A stretch of 64,000 nt of DNA, from contig NZ_JACCFL010000001.1 in the NCBI RefSeq assembly GCF_013410375.1, positions 2,852,001 to 2,916,000 on the forward strand. The letters run 5' to 3'. The notes below the pieces were generated by a model. It made no database searches. It saw nothing but the letters and a program-made list of their open reading frames with translations, and was not told where the DNA came from. Of the stretch, positions 51,538-60,318 are shown piece after piece. Made by a program: the position numbers and the translations under genes. Source of the stretch: Leifsonia shinshuensis (lineage in GTDB: Bacteria; Actinomycetota; Actinomycetes; Actinomycetales; Microbacteriaceae). The first letter of the stretch is position 1. The number at the start of each line of letters is the position of its first letter.

Positions 51538-51954
51538 TCAGCTCCCGACGGCCGCCCGCAGCAGCTGCGCGACGCGCTCCTCGTCCTGGGCGTCGAGCTT
51601 CGTCAGCGCGTAGCCGACCGGCCAGAGGTTGCCGTCGTCGAGGGTCGCTGCCTGCTGGAACTCCAGGGTCGCGTAGCGGATCTTGAACTTGGAGCCCGGC
51701 TTGAACGCGACGACCGTCCTGCCGTCGGCGTCGGCGTAGGCCGGCATCCCGTACCAGGTCTTGGCGGCGAGAGACGTGTTCTCCTTCACCAGCCGGTGGA
51801 AGGCCTCCGCCAGCTCCTTGTCGGTCCCGGTCATCGCGGCGATCGCCTCCTCGCACGCGGCCGCGGCGTCGGCGCCGGCCTGCATGGCCTTCTTCTCGGC
51901 GACGGCGGCCTTGATGGCGGCCTTCTCCTCTTTGGTGAACGTGGTGTCTGCCAT
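51538..51954 (-). CDS. DUF1801/YdhG-like protein
   Basis: A 138-residue protein with a Lys/Ala/Glu-rich helical start (TKEEKAAIKAAVAEKKAM) and a C-terminal part typical of the YdhG/DUF1801 fold (WYGMPAYADADGRTVVAFKPGSKFKIRYATLEFQQAATLDDG.LWPVGYAL). Related proteins include frataxin-like Fra of Bacillus, but the iron role is not transferable by eye. AAGGGGACACGACA lies before the ATG. It stands alone. Confidence 0.8.
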   Translation of the reverse strand: MADTTFTKEEKAAIKAAVAEKKAMQAGADAAAACEEAIAAMTGTDKELAEAFHRLVKENTSLAAKTWYGMPAYADADGRTVVAFKPGSKFKIRYATLEFQQAATLDDGNLWPVGYALTKLDAQDEERVAQLLRAAVGS

Positions 51955-52098
51955 TGTCGTGTCCCCTTCGTCGTTCGCGAGCCGCCGATCGGCTCTGAAC
52001 TCAATCTACGGTCGCGGTGGATGGGGCGCTTCTCGATATCTGCTCGAATGCCGGAGCCGCGGACGCAGCGCATCTTCTTGCGGCACGTGGAACGGGCG

Positions 52099-54468
52099 CT
52101 ATTGCCGCCGCATGGCGACGTGGTAGGCGTACTCGGGGTCGATCAGGTGGTCATGACTGTCGTCGCCGACATCGAGGCGCACCCAGGAGATCCGCCCGGT
52201 GAACTTCGAGTCGCTCGCGTCGTAGTCGCCGGACACCGTGGTCGCGGTCTCGGCGCCGACATCCGTGGTCTCGTCCCCGGAGAAGATGAACGGATGCGTC
52301 TGCTCGACGCGGCCGGTCGCGACCACCTCGCCGTCGACATAGAGGGCGACTGTTCCCCCCTTGCCCAGACCGCCGCCGTCGTACGCGAATTCCGAGCGCA
52401 CCTGGTGGGTTCCGGCCGGGATCGTGGAATCGGCCCGCACTCGGTACCAGTCGACGCCGAGCATGTTGTAGCAGAAGCTCAACGCACCCTCGACCGCGTA
52501 CAGTGACCAGCCGCCGAAGCGTCCGCCTTGCGCGACGATCGTTCCGTTGACGCCGCCGTCGGGGACCGTGACCTCCGCCGTGACCGAGAACGAGCGGTTC
52601 TTGATGTTCAGCACCGTGTTCTCGGGGAGCCGCCGCATCGCCGGGAACAGCGTCTGGGAGGTTCCCGTGATCAGTTCGGGGCGGCCTGCGATCGACGCGT
52701 TCAGCCGCTCCGCCTTCCGGTCGTCGAGCGGGAACACGTTGTACCGGTCGGCTTGCAGCAGGAACAGCCGCTGCAGTTCGGCGAGCTTTCCGGGATGCTC
52801 GGCGGCGATATCGTGCGCTTGCGACCAGTCGGTCGATCCGTCGTAGAGCTCCCACCGGTCGTCATCGAAGTTCTGGGTCATCTGCGTGATGCCCGGCAGC
52901 CCCGGGTAGCGGTGGATCGTCACCGCCGACCAGCCTTTGTGGTAGATCCCACGGTTGCCCAGAAGCTCGAAGTACTGCGTGTCGTGCTTCTCCTCGGCGC
53001 CGGGGTCGTCGAACGTGTAAGACATGGAGGTGCCGTGAAGCGGCTCCTGGGTCACCCCGTTGACGGTGGACGGCTCAGGAATCCCGGTCGCCTCGAGTAC
53101 CGTCTTCGCCACGTCGATCACATGGGTGAACTGCTCGCGGATACCGCCTCCATCGGTGATGCGCGCCGGCCAGTGCACGATAGTCCCGTTGCGGGTTCCG
53201 CCCCAGTGCGAGGCGATCTGCTTCGTCCATTGCAGGGGCGTGCAGAACGCGTGCGCCCACCCGAGCGCGTAGTGGTTGTACGCCTCTGGTCCGCCGAGGT
53301 CGTCGATCTTCGAGGCGAGGAACTCGGGCGTCTCGATGTCGCCGCGGTAGTTGATCGAGATCAGCTCGCTGAATGTCCCCTGGAGGGTGCCCTCGGGTGA
53401 GGCGCCGTTGTCGCCGATGATGTAGTAGACGAGCGTGTTCTCGAGCGCCCCGAGCTGGTCGATCGCGTCGATGAGCTTCCCGACGTAGTGGTCCGCGTAC
53501 TCCAGGAAGCCCGCATACACCTCCGCCTGCCGCCGCAGCACCGGCAGGAGCTCCTCTGGCATGTCGTCCCAGGCTGGCATGACCGCGTCGCGCGCAGTGA
53601 GGTCGGTCAGGGGCGGGACGATGCCGAGCGCCTTCTGCTGCGCAAACGTTCGTTCGCGGAGCGCGTCCCAGCCGTCGTCGAACGCCCCCTTGTACTTGTC
53701 GGCCCACTCCTTCGGGACTTGATGCGGCGCATGGGTCGCTCCCGGGGCGAAGTAGACGAAGAAGGGCTTGTCGGGTGTCATGGCCTGCTCGGACTGGATC
53801 CAGCCGATGGCCCGTTCGGTCATGTCCTCCATGAAGTGGTAGCCCTCTTCGGGCGTGCGGTCGGGCTCGACAGGCGTCGTGCCCTCGTAGAGGGCGGGGT
53901 AGTACTGGTTCGTCTCGGCGCCGAGGAACCCGAAGAAGTGCTCGAACCCGCCGCCCGGGCTCGGCCAATGGTCGTATGGACCGGTCGGACCCGTCTCCCA
54001 CACCGGCACTTCGTGACACTTGCCGAACTGCGCCGTGGAGAAGCCGTTGAGTTTCAGGATCTCTGCGAGCGGCGCGCAGGTGTTCGGCCGGATCGACGTC
54101 GTGCCCGGTGCCGAGGTCGCCATCTCGGTGATCCCGCCCATGCCGACCGTCTGATGGTTGCGACCGGACAGGAGGGCCGCGCGGGTAGGCGAGCACATCG
54201 CCGTCGTGTGGAAACGTGTGTATTTCAGGCCGCCCGCCGCCAAGCGCGCGGCCGTCGGCATCGCGACCGGCCCACCGAAAACACTCGATGCGCCGTATCC
54301 CACATCGTCGAGCATGACGATCAGGACGTTGGGCGCGCCCTTCGGCGGCCGCAGCGGCGCAATAGGCGGGAACGTGGTGTCGGGGTCCTTTGCGTCGAAC
54401 GTCGTCGTAACGGTCGAGCGCTGGTCAGGGATCGGAAGGGTGGAACGCTGAACTTCTTCGCCGGTCAT
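52099..54468 (-). CDS. Arylsulfatase (type I sulfatase), cytoplasmic
   Basis: A 789-residue type I sulfatase without signal peptide. The formylglycine motif is C-S-P-T-R at Cys92 (TTAMCSPTRAALLSGRN), and metal-ligand Asp pair is in VMLDDVGYG near residue 54. Further landmarks are GATHAPHQVPKEW, GDNGASPEGT and GGTRNGTIVHWPARI. A C-terminal jelly-roll-like domain (about residues 640-780) follows. Length and motifs match the large PAS/AtsA-like arylsulfatases. Cysteine maturation needs a formylglycine-generating enzyme, which is not encoded in the window. It starts just beyond the ssrA terminator; base composition is visibly less GC-rich than that of neighbours, so recent acquisition is possible. 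Confidence 0.9.
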   Translation of the reverse strand: MTGEEVQRSTLPIPDQRSTVTTTFDAKDPDTTFPPIAPLRPPKGAPNVLIVMLDDVGYGASSVFGGPVAMPTAARLAAGGLKYTRFHTTAMCSPTRAALLSGRNHQTVGMGGITEMATSAPGTTSIRPNTCAPLAEILKLNGFSTAQFGKCHEVPVWETGPTGPYDHWPSPGGGFEHFFGFLGAETNQYYPALYEGTTPVEPDRTPEEGYHFMEDMTERAIGWIQSEQAMTPDKPFFVYFAPGATHAPHQVPKEWADKYKGAFDDGWDALRERTFAQQKALGIVPPLTDLTARDAVMPAWDDMPEELLPVLRRQAEVYAGFLEYADHYVGKLIDAIDQLGALENTLVYYIIGDNGASPEGTLQGTFSELISINYRGDIETPEFLASKIDDLGGPEAYNHYALGWAHAFCTPLQWTKQIASHWGGTRNGTIVHWPARITDGGGIREQFTHVIDVAKTVLEATGIPEPSTVNGVTQEPLHGTSMSYTFDDPGAEEKHDTQYFELLGNRGIYHKGWSAVTIHRYPGLPGITQMTQNFDDDRWELYDGSTDWSQAHDIAAEHPGKLAELQRLFLLQADRYNVFPLDDRKAERLNASIAGRPELITGTSQTLFPAMRRLPENTVLNIKNRSFSVTAEVTVPDGGVNGTIVAQGGRFGGWSLYAVEGALSFCYNMLGVDWYRVRADSTIPAGTHQVRSEFAYDGGGLGKGGTVALYVDGEVVATGRVEQTHPFIFSGDETTDVGAETATTVSGDYDASDSKFTGRISWVRLDVGDDSHDHLIDPEYAYHVAMRRQ

Positions 54469-54645
54469 GAGCGTCCTTTCCGAAAGCGGTACCGCTCAAG
54501 CTAGCGACACGACTCGACGTGATGGAAGTACCCGCAGAGCCACACCGCCCGACGGCATCAGCCCCGATCCCGGGGACGCTCCAGAGTCGGCTCCTCCGCC
54601 CACTGCTCACAAAAGTGTCGGCGAAATGTGGGCACGCGACAAAAA

Positions 54646-54679
54646 TCGGGGCCTCCCCCGCAAGCGGAAAAGGCCCCGA
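54646..54679 (-). terminator. Terminator of ssrA
   Basis: TCGGGGCCT (54646-54654) and AGGCCCCGA (54671-54679) pair in a 9-bp stem. On the minus strand it is followed by TTTTTG, so it ends tmRNA transcription about 50 bases after the mature 3' end. Confidence 0.82.
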
Positions 54680-54726
54680 ATCCCGCGCCACTGCGCGGAT
54701 CCCAACAACGCGCGATGACGACCGAT

Positions 54727-55122
54727 TGGTGGAGATGGGGGGAATCGAACCCCCGTCCACTGCTGTGGTCATGTGCCTTCTACGGGCGTAGCCAGTGAAG
54801 TCGCTTTCTCAGCCCCGGAACTTGTCGCTGGCACCTGCTCCGACGGGCTCAGTATCAGTTGGAGTCCCTCTGCGCCCTGATGCTCAACGCAGAAGCAAGT
54901 CTTCTAGCTGACGCCAGGATCCGGGTAGAAGACAGTTCCCGGTCTGACGGTCTCTTCAAATGGCGAAGGGGAACTTACGCCGCGAGGGCGAAGTCGGCCT
55001 TGGCCGAGACAGTGCTCTTGTTATTGGCACTTATTTTTTCGCATGGATCGTTTACGAGATAACCATGCATCCTCGACCCGCTTCTCACACTCTCGCAGAC
55101 AATGTCGAAACCGATCATCCCC
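54727..55122 (-). ncRNA. ssrA: tmRNA (ssrA)
   Basis: The 396-base gene rescues stalled ribosomes together with SmpB. The tRNA-like part is complete: 5' GGGGATG pairs with 3' CATCTCC, followed by A and an encoded CCA; the T-arm has the GTTCGATTC loop. The tag reading frame starts at a GCC resume codon (55028) and gives ANNKSTVSAKADFALAA before TAA at 54975-54977; the end ALAA targets ClpXP-type proteases. The surrounding AT-rich stretch is normal for ssrA. It follows the smpB gene, which lies on the same strand 2.5 kb upstream, with three genes between. Confidence 0.95.
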
Positions 55123-55247
55123 ATGCGACGGCCGTGAGGCCGGGTCGTCATCGCGCGCTGTTGAGTTGTCCAGATACACACCGCTCCTGGCGGCGAGCTT
55201 CTTATCCTACAACAACAGCGACCGCACTTCTATGCCACGATCGGTGA

Positions 55248-55916
55248 ATGGCCGACACCATCATCACCGTCCAGGGCGAGTACGAGCTGAAGCACCCGGC
55301 GGAGCGCGGAGCGGTCCGGCTGAGCGTCTCCTACGAAGGCGAGCAGCGCGACGAGACCCTCGCCTTGACGACGCAGCGGCACGCGTCCCTCGCCGCCGAG
55401 CTCCGGGAGTTGCACGACCCGCAGAGCGGCCCGGTGACGTCGTGGGGGTCCGACCAGCTGCGGGTCTGGGGCGAGCGGCCCTGGAGCCCGGACGGCCGGC
55501 GGCTCGCGCCGGTCTACCACGCGGAGATCGGCGTCGACGTCACGTTCAGCGAGCTGACCGCGCTCTCCGACTGGGTGGGCGTCGTCTCGCTGCTCGACGG
55601 GGTCACGATCCAGGGGGTCACCTGGAGCCTGACGGAGGCGCGGCGGCAGTCGATCACCCAGGAGGCGCGGCGGCGGGCGGTCGAGAACGCGGTCGCCAAG
55701 GCGACGGTGTACGCGACGAGCCTCGGGCTCGCCGCGGTGCGTCCGCTCGCGCTCAGCGACCCGGGGATGCTCGGCGACGGGCCGGCGGGCGGTCAGCCGA
55801 TCCAGCCGCTGCTCGCGCGGGCGATGTCGGCCGACCTCGGCGGTGCGACGCTGGCGCTGAAGCCGGAGGACATCACGGTCGCGGTGCAGGTGCACGCGCG
55901 CTTCGCGGCGTCCTGA
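55248..55916 (+). CDS. SIMPL domain (DUF541) protein
   Basis: A 222-residue protein of the SIMPL/DUF541 family: an N-terminal strand-rich block (TIITVQGEYELKHPAERGAVRLSVSYEG), the helix EARRRAVENAVAKATVYATSLGLAA that is the most conserved motif, and a closing strand ITVAVQVHARF. There is no signal peptide, so it is cytoplasmic, unlike many members. Family role is poorly understood. It is divergent from ssrA. Confidence 0.88.
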   Translation: MADTIITVQGEYELKHPAERGAVRLSVSYEGEQRDETLALTTQRHASLAAELRELHDPQSGPVTSWGSDQLRVWGERPWSPDGRRLAPVYHAEIGVDVTFSELTALSDWVGVVSLLDGVTIQGVTWSLTEARRQSITQEARRRAVENAVAKATVYATSLGLAAVRPLALSDPGMLGDGPAGGQPIQPLLARAMSADLGGATLALKPEDITVAVQVHARFAAS

Positions 55917-55935
55917 GGCGACGCCGCCCGGCTGG

Positions 55936-56703
55936 TCAGCTGCTGGGCGACGGCACGGGCGTCGGCGTCGGGGCGGTCTTCCCCGGCAGCAACGGGAGGT
56001 CGGCGACGTTGAGGATGCGCAGTGCTGTCACGGTCGTCCCCGTGCGGGCGCCCACCACGATCACCTCGTCGCCCGCGGCGAAGTCGGACGCCTTCTGCGT
56101 CTGCCCGGGGGCGCCGTAGGCGGTGGCCGAGGAGGTCACGACGGTGAGCGTGGCGCCGCGTTGGGTCTGCACGGTCCAGGTCGAGCCGGAGATCTTGGTG
56201 ACCGTGCCGCGCACGACGCTCTTGGCGATCGGGCCCTGGTCCTGACGGCCGCCCTGGCCGGAACCGCCCTTGCCGGAACCGTTCTGGCCCGGACCGTTCT
56301 GGCCGGAGCCGTTGCCCTTGCCGAACGGGTTGCCGTTCTGGCCGGGGCCTCCCGGCCAGACCTGCTCCGGTCCGCGGTTGCCGTCGTGCAGGAGCCGCGA
56401 CAGCGGCGAGCCCGCGTGGAACAGGACGGAGCCGACCGCGAACGCGCCGGCCCCGGCGATGCCGAAGAGCAGCACCACGGCGAGCACCAGCGTCGAGATC
56501 GCGAACGCGAGCCCGTGACGCTTGTAGAACGGCTCCCCCACCGGTCGCGCCGGCCCGCCGTACGGGCCCGCGGGAGGTCCGTACGGGTGCTCGGGAGCCT
56601 GCTGCTGCGGCACGCCCTGCGGCGGCACGCCCTGCGGCGGCACGCCCTGCGGCGGCTGCTGCGGGTACAGCGGCTCGGTGGGCCGGTTGTCGTCCATGCT
56701 CAC
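55936..56703 (-). CDS. Membrane-anchored protein with Pro/Gln-rich start and OB-like C-terminal domain
   Basis: A 255-residue protein. The cytoplasmic N-terminus (about 65 residues) is proline/glutamine-rich with PPQGV repeats, followed by one membrane helix (FAISTLVLAVVLLFGIAGAGAFAVG), a Gly/Asn/Gln-rich linker, and an outside domain of about 85 residues (VVRGTVTKISGSTWTVQTQRGATLTVVTSSATAYG...FAAGDEVIVVGARTG), similar to DUF5666-type OB-like folds. GTG 56703 has AGG 10 bases before it. Function unknown. Confidence 0.7.
   Translation of the reverse strand: MSMDDNRPTEPLYPQQPPQGVPPQGVPPQGVPQQQAPEHPYGPPAGPYGGPARPVGEPFYKRHGLAFAISTLVLAVVLLFGIAGAGAFAVGSVLFHAGSPLSRLLHDGNRGPEQVWPGGPGQNGNPFGKGNGSGQNGPGQNGSGKGGSGQGGRQDQGPIAKSVVRGTVTKISGSTWTVQTQRGATLTVVTSSATAYGAPGQTQKASDFAAGDEVIVVGARTGTTVTALRILNVADLPLLPGKTAPTPTPVPSPSS
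56608..56652 (-). repeat. Three exact 15-bp tandem repeats
   Basis: CGGCACGCCCTGCGG is repeated at 56608-56622, 56623-56637 and 56638-56652, encoding PPQGV units near the start of the membrane-anchored protein. Confidence 0.9.
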
Positions 56704-56785
56704 AAGAACACCTGATGAAGCCGCGATACCGCTGTAAACCGGTTATGGCTTCGATGTGAGTTCCGGCCTCCGACCACCCGGGCGC

Positions 56786-57562
56786 TCACGCCGGCTCGAC
56801 CAGCACGGAGCGCAGCTTGGCCAGCTCGAGCTCGCTCATCCCGGTCTCCAGCAGATACTCCCGGATCCCGCCGAACCGGCGATCGACGACGTCCAGGGCT
56901 TCCTCCAGCGCCTCGGGCGGGCTCCCGCCGAGGATGATGCGCAGATCGGGCGTGACCTCCACGCCGTGGCTGCGGACCAGGGCGATCATCCCGTCCAGCC
57001 AGGGGCCGCGGAGGTTCGCCTGGGTGGCGGCGTAGTCGGCGATCACCACCTCGCGATCCACTCCGACGGCGAGCAGGGCGAGAGCGACGACGATGCCGGT
57101 CCGGTCCTTGCCCGCGGTGCAGTGCACGACGACCGCGTCGTCGCCGGTGTCCGCGACCTCGCGCAGCGCGGTCACGATCACGTCGCCGTGCTGCAGAAGG
57201 ATCTTCTCGTACAGGCCGACCAGGGTGATCCCGATCGTGGACTGCGACGCCCCGGAGCCCTCGAACACCGGCAGGTGCAGCCGCTGGAGGTCCAGGCCGT
57301 CCACGTCGTCCGGCATCACCGAGACCTCGAAGTCGTCGCGCAGGTCGATCACGACCCGCACGTCAAGGTCGCGCAGCGTCTGGCGCCCCTCGTCGCCGAG
57401 CCGGGCGAGGCCGTCCGAGCGGAACAGCTTGCCCCGGCGGACGACGCCCTCCGGCACCCGGTAGCCGCCGACATCGCGGAAGTTGTACGTGCCGTTCACC
57501 GGGATGCGCTCGGCGATGACGGTCGTGCCGCCGCCCCGCGCCGCCTCGTCATTGCTGGTCAT
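56786..57562 (-). CDS. Tyrosine/lipid-type protein phosphatase (Y_phosphatase3)
   Basis: A 258-residue phosphatase of the PTP superfamily. It opens with VNGTYNFRDVGGYRV and GVVRRGKLFRSDGLARL, typical of the bacterial MptpB/IphP-like family, and has the P-loop HCTAGKDRTG with the catalytic Cys near residue 160 and the Lys and Asp that give dual-specificity or phosphoinositide activity in MptpB. ATG 57562 follows GATGAG. The gene lies downstream of smpB on the same strand. Confidence 0.88.
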   Translation of the reverse strand: MTSNDEAARGGGTTVIAERIPVNGTYNFRDVGGYRVPEGVVRRGKLFRSDGLARLGDEGRQTLRDLDVRVVIDLRDDFEVSVMPDDVDGLDLQRLHLPVFEGSGASQSTIGITLVGLYEKILLQHGDVIVTALREVADTGDDAVVVHCTAGKDRTGIVVALALLAVGVDREVVIADYAATQANLRGPWLDGMIALVRSHGVEVTPDLRIILGGSPPEALEEALDVVDRRFGGIREYLLETGMSELELAKLRSVLVEPA

Positions 57563-57609
57563 GAGCTCATCCTGCCACCCGGTGCCGACAGGACGCCCGG
57601 AAGCCGCCG

Positions 57610-58086
57610 TCACTCCCCGAGATGACGCCTGCTGGACATCGCGCGTTCGGCTTCGCGATTGTCCTGGCGCTCCCGCAGGGCCTGGCGCTTGTCGTACTCG
57701 CGCTTGCCCTTGGCGACCGCGATCTCGACCTTGGCGCGGCCGTCGCTGAAGTAGATCTGCAGCGGGACGATCGTGTAGCCGCCCTGCTTGACCTTGTTCT
57801 CGATCTTGACGATCTGGGCCTTGTGCAGCAGGAGCTTGCGCTTGCGCCGCGGCGCATGGTTGTTCCAGGTGCCGTCGAGGTATTCGGGGATGTGCACGGC
57901 GTCGAGCCAAGCCTCGCCCCCGTCGACGAACGCGTAGCCGTCGACCAGCGACGCCCGGCCCTCGCGCAGCGACTTCACCTCGGTGCCGGTGAGCACGAGG
58001 CCCGCCTCGTAGGTGTCCTCGATGGTGTAGTCGTGGCGCGCTCGGCGATTGGTGGCCACGACCTTCTGGCCACGTTCCCTGGGCAC
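57610..58086 (-). CDS. smpB: SsrA-binding protein SmpB
   Basis: A 158-residue OB-fold protein that binds the tRNA-like domain of tmRNA. Family motifs are all present: [60 protein letters not shown] and the basic tail [24 protein letters not shown], which reads the decoding centre. The GTG at 58086 has AGGAGA 4 bases before it. It lies downstream of ftsX on the same strand, with ssrA further along. Confidence 0.97.
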   Translation of the reverse strand: MPRERGQKVVATNRRARHDYTIEDTYEAGLVLTGTEVKSLREGRASLVDGYAFVDGGEAWLDAVHIPEYLDGTWNNHAPRRKRKLLLHKAQIVKIENKVKQGGYTIVPLQIYFSDGRAKVEIAVAKGKREYDKRQALRERQDNREAERAMSSRRHLGE

Positions 58087-58170
58087 AGCGTCTCCTGACG
58101 TCGCAGATGGTGCTGCCCGGCACGTCGCCGGGCAGCAGATCAGTCTACAGCGCCGGGCCCGCGCAGCGGA

Positions 58171-59076
58171 TCAAACGCGCAGGTAGCGCTTGATCGCGAA
58201 GTTCGCGGACGCCGCCGCCAGCACCACGCCGACGACGATCAGCAGCGGGATCACCAGCCAGCCCTGCTCCATCCCGACGAAGTTGATCGACGGGATCCGC
58301 GGGCCGAGGAAGCCGCGCACGAAGTACTGCACGAGCAGCCAGATCACCACGCAGCTCAGGATCGATCCGATCAGCGCGGCGATCACGCCCTCGATGATGA
58401 ACGGCGTCTGGATGAATCGGTTGGACGCGCCGACCAGCCGCATGATGCCGATCTCCCGCCTTCGCGAGAAGGCGGACAGCCGGATGGTCGTTGCGATCAG
58501 CAGCACGGCGGCGACCAGCATGAGGATCGCGATGCCGATGGCCGTGAGACTGGCCGCGTTGAGGATGTTGAAGATCTGGTCGAGGTAGCTGCGCTGGTCG
58601 ACGACGCTCTGCACGCCGGGCGAGCTGGACAGCGTCTCGGTGAGGACGTCCGAGCGGTTCGGGTCCTTGAGGTTGACCCAGAACGTCTGCGGGATCATGT
58701 CCGGCGTGACGTAGTCCGCGATCTGGTTGCCCTTGAACTGCTGCTTGAACTGCTCGTAGCCCTGCTTCTGGTCCTGGAAGTAGAACTTCTGGATGTAGGG
58801 CGCGATCTCGGGAGACTCGAGCTGCTTCTTGACTGCCTCCACCGACTGCGCGGTGGCCGCGCCGCCCGGGCAGTTGTCGGTCTCGGTGCACATGTAGACG
58901 GCGACCTGGGCGCGGTCGTACCAGTAGGTCTTCATCTGCGCGATCTGCAGCTGCAGCAGCGCGGCGGTGCCGACGAAGGTCAGCGAGATGAAGGTGACGA
59001 GCACGACGGAGACGACCATCGAGAGGTTGCGGCGCAGGCCGTTGCCGACCTCGGACCAGATGAGCCCGAATCTCAT
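58171..59076 (-). CDS. ftsX: Cell division protein FtsX
   Basis: A 301-residue inner-membrane protein with four helices: one near residue 23-45, a large extracytoplasmic domain (about 50-170, with Cys in [11 protein letters not shown]), then three C-terminal helices, with the conserved [26 protein letters not shown] between helices 2 and 3. FtsEX activates wall hydrolases (such as RipC-like NlpC/P60 enzymes in Actinobacteria) at the septum. Its ATG overlaps the ftsE stop by 4 bp. Confidence 0.96.
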   Translation of the reverse strand: MRFGLIWSEVGNGLRRNLSMVVSVVLVTFISLTFVGTAALLQLQIAQMKTYWYDRAQVAVYMCTETDNCPGGAATAQSVEAVKKQLESPEIAPYIQKFYFQDQKQGYEQFKQQFKGNQIADYVTPDMIPQTFWVNLKDPNRSDVLTETLSSSPGVQSVVDQRSYLDQIFNILNAASLTAIGIAILMLVAAVLLIATTIRLSAFSRRREIGIMRLVGASNRFIQTPFIIEGVIAALIGSILSCVVIWLLVQYFVRGFLGPRIPSINFVGMEQGWLVIPLLIVVGVVLAAASANFAIKRYLRV

Positions 59077-60197
59077 TTCGTGGGCCCCACATTCTGTTCG
59101 CCGTCGCGGTCGGACGCGTCGCGCAGCCCGCTCAGGTCGAGGTTGGCGGTGAAGTTCAGGTGGTCGGGGAGGTCCTCGCCGCCGGAGGGCACGGCCACCG
59201 GGACGGCCTGCACCGGCGCGGGCTGCTGCACCGGCGCGGGCTGCTGCACGGGCGCGGGCGGGACCGGAGCCTGATAGACCGGCGCGGGCGGGACCGGAGC
59301 CTGGTAGACGGGAGCCTGCTGCACAGGAGCCGGGATCGGCTGCACCGGACCGGTCGCACCGACCGGAACCGGACCCGTGGGGTTGCCGACCGGCGCGTGC
59401 GGGCGCGTCATCGGCTCGGACGGAGCCGGGGCCGCCGCTGCGGCGGGCACCGGGACGGGCGCGACCTGCGCCTCGAGCCCCTCCGCGGTCGGCCGCGGGA
59501 GCGGGATGGCCGAGGTCACACCGTAGCCGCCGTGGCGCTCGTCGCGGACGATCTGGCCGCCGACGAGCTCGATCACGCGCTGCTTCATCTGGTCGACGAT
59601 CGCGGCCTCGTGCGTGGCCATCAGCACCGTGGTGCCGCCGGCGTTGATCTGCGCGAGCACCGACATGATCCCGGCGCTGGTGGCCGGGTCGAGGTTTCCG
59701 GTCGGCTCGTCGGCCAGGAGGATCTGGGGCTTGTTGACCACGGCGCGCGCGATCGCGACGCGCTGCTGCTCGCCGCCGGAGAGCTCGTGCGGCAGGCGCT
59801 GCGCCTTGCCGTCGAGGCCCACCATCGCGAGCACGTCGGGCACGGCCTCCTGGATGAAGCCGCGCGACTTGCCGATCACCTGGAGCGTGAAGGCCACGTT
59901 CTGGAAGACCGTCTTGTTGGGCAGGAGCCGGAAGTCCTGGAAGACCACGCCGATGTTGCGGCGGAAGTACGGGACCTTGCGCGACGAGATCGTGCCGAGG
60001 TCCTGGCCGAGGACGTGGATGGCCCCCTTGGTGGGCCGCTCCTCCTTGAGGATCAGCCGGAGGCAGCTCGACTTGCCCGAGCCGGACGCGCCGACCAGGA
60101 AGACGAACTCACCGCGCAGCACCTCGAGGTTGATGCCGTTGAGCGCAGGGCGCGCTGTTCCCGCGTACTGCTTGGATACGTGTTCGAACCGGATCAT
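59073..60197 (-). CDS. ftsE: Cell division ATP-binding protein FtsE with long proline-rich tail
   Basis: The first 225 residues are a normal FtsE ATPase: Walker [36 protein letters not shown], signature [14 protein letters not shown] and Walker [10 protein letters not shown]. The tail of about 145 residues is rich in Pro, Val, Gln and Ala ([14 protein letters not shown] repeats) and ends in a less repetitive segment, [20 protein letters not shown]. Usual FtsE is near 230 residues. It overlaps ftsX by 4 bp and follows prfB on the same strand. The tail may dock a septal partner, which is inference. Confidence 0.94.
   Translation of the reverse strand: MIRFEHVSKQYAGTARPALNGINLEVLRGEFVFLVGASGSGKSSCLRLILKEERPTKGAIHVLGQDLGTISSRKVPYFRRNIGVVFQDFRLLPNKTVFQNVAFTLQVIGKSRGFIQEAVPDVLAMVGLDGKAQRLPHELSGGEQQRVAIARAVVNKPQILLADEPTGNLDPATSAGIMSVLAQINAGGTTVLMATHEAAIVDQMKQRVIELVGGQIVRDERHGGYGVTSAIPLPRPTAEGLEAQVAPVPVPAAAAAPAPSEPMTRPHAPVGNPTGPVPVGATGPVQPIPAPVQQAPVYQAPVPPAPVYQAPVPPAPVQQPAPVQQPAPVQAVPVAVPSGGEDLPDHLNFTANLDLSGLRDASDRDGEQNVGPTK
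59213..59310 (-). repeat. Tandem repeats coding for the FtsE proline-rich tail
   Basis: Two 30-bp units (59251-59280 and 59281-59310) that differ at two bases, next to an 18-bp duplication near 59213-59248, build the [10 protein letters not shown] and QQPAPV units. This is recent slippage. Confidence 0.8.
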
Positions 60198-60318
60198 GAC
60201 TGTTAGAGACTAAGCAACACTTCCGCGTTCCACAGTAGCGACATGCCCGCACGCCGCAACCCTGACAGTCCCCGGCACACGCGCTGTGCGCGAGCGTTGG
60301 GAGAACGGTGAGCGGAGG

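Noticed and set aside
56735..56745. TAAACCGGTTA, close to the LacI-type palindrome of the sugar operon
   Set aside because: One base short of the perfect dyad and upstream of an unrelated membrane-protein gene; likely chance.
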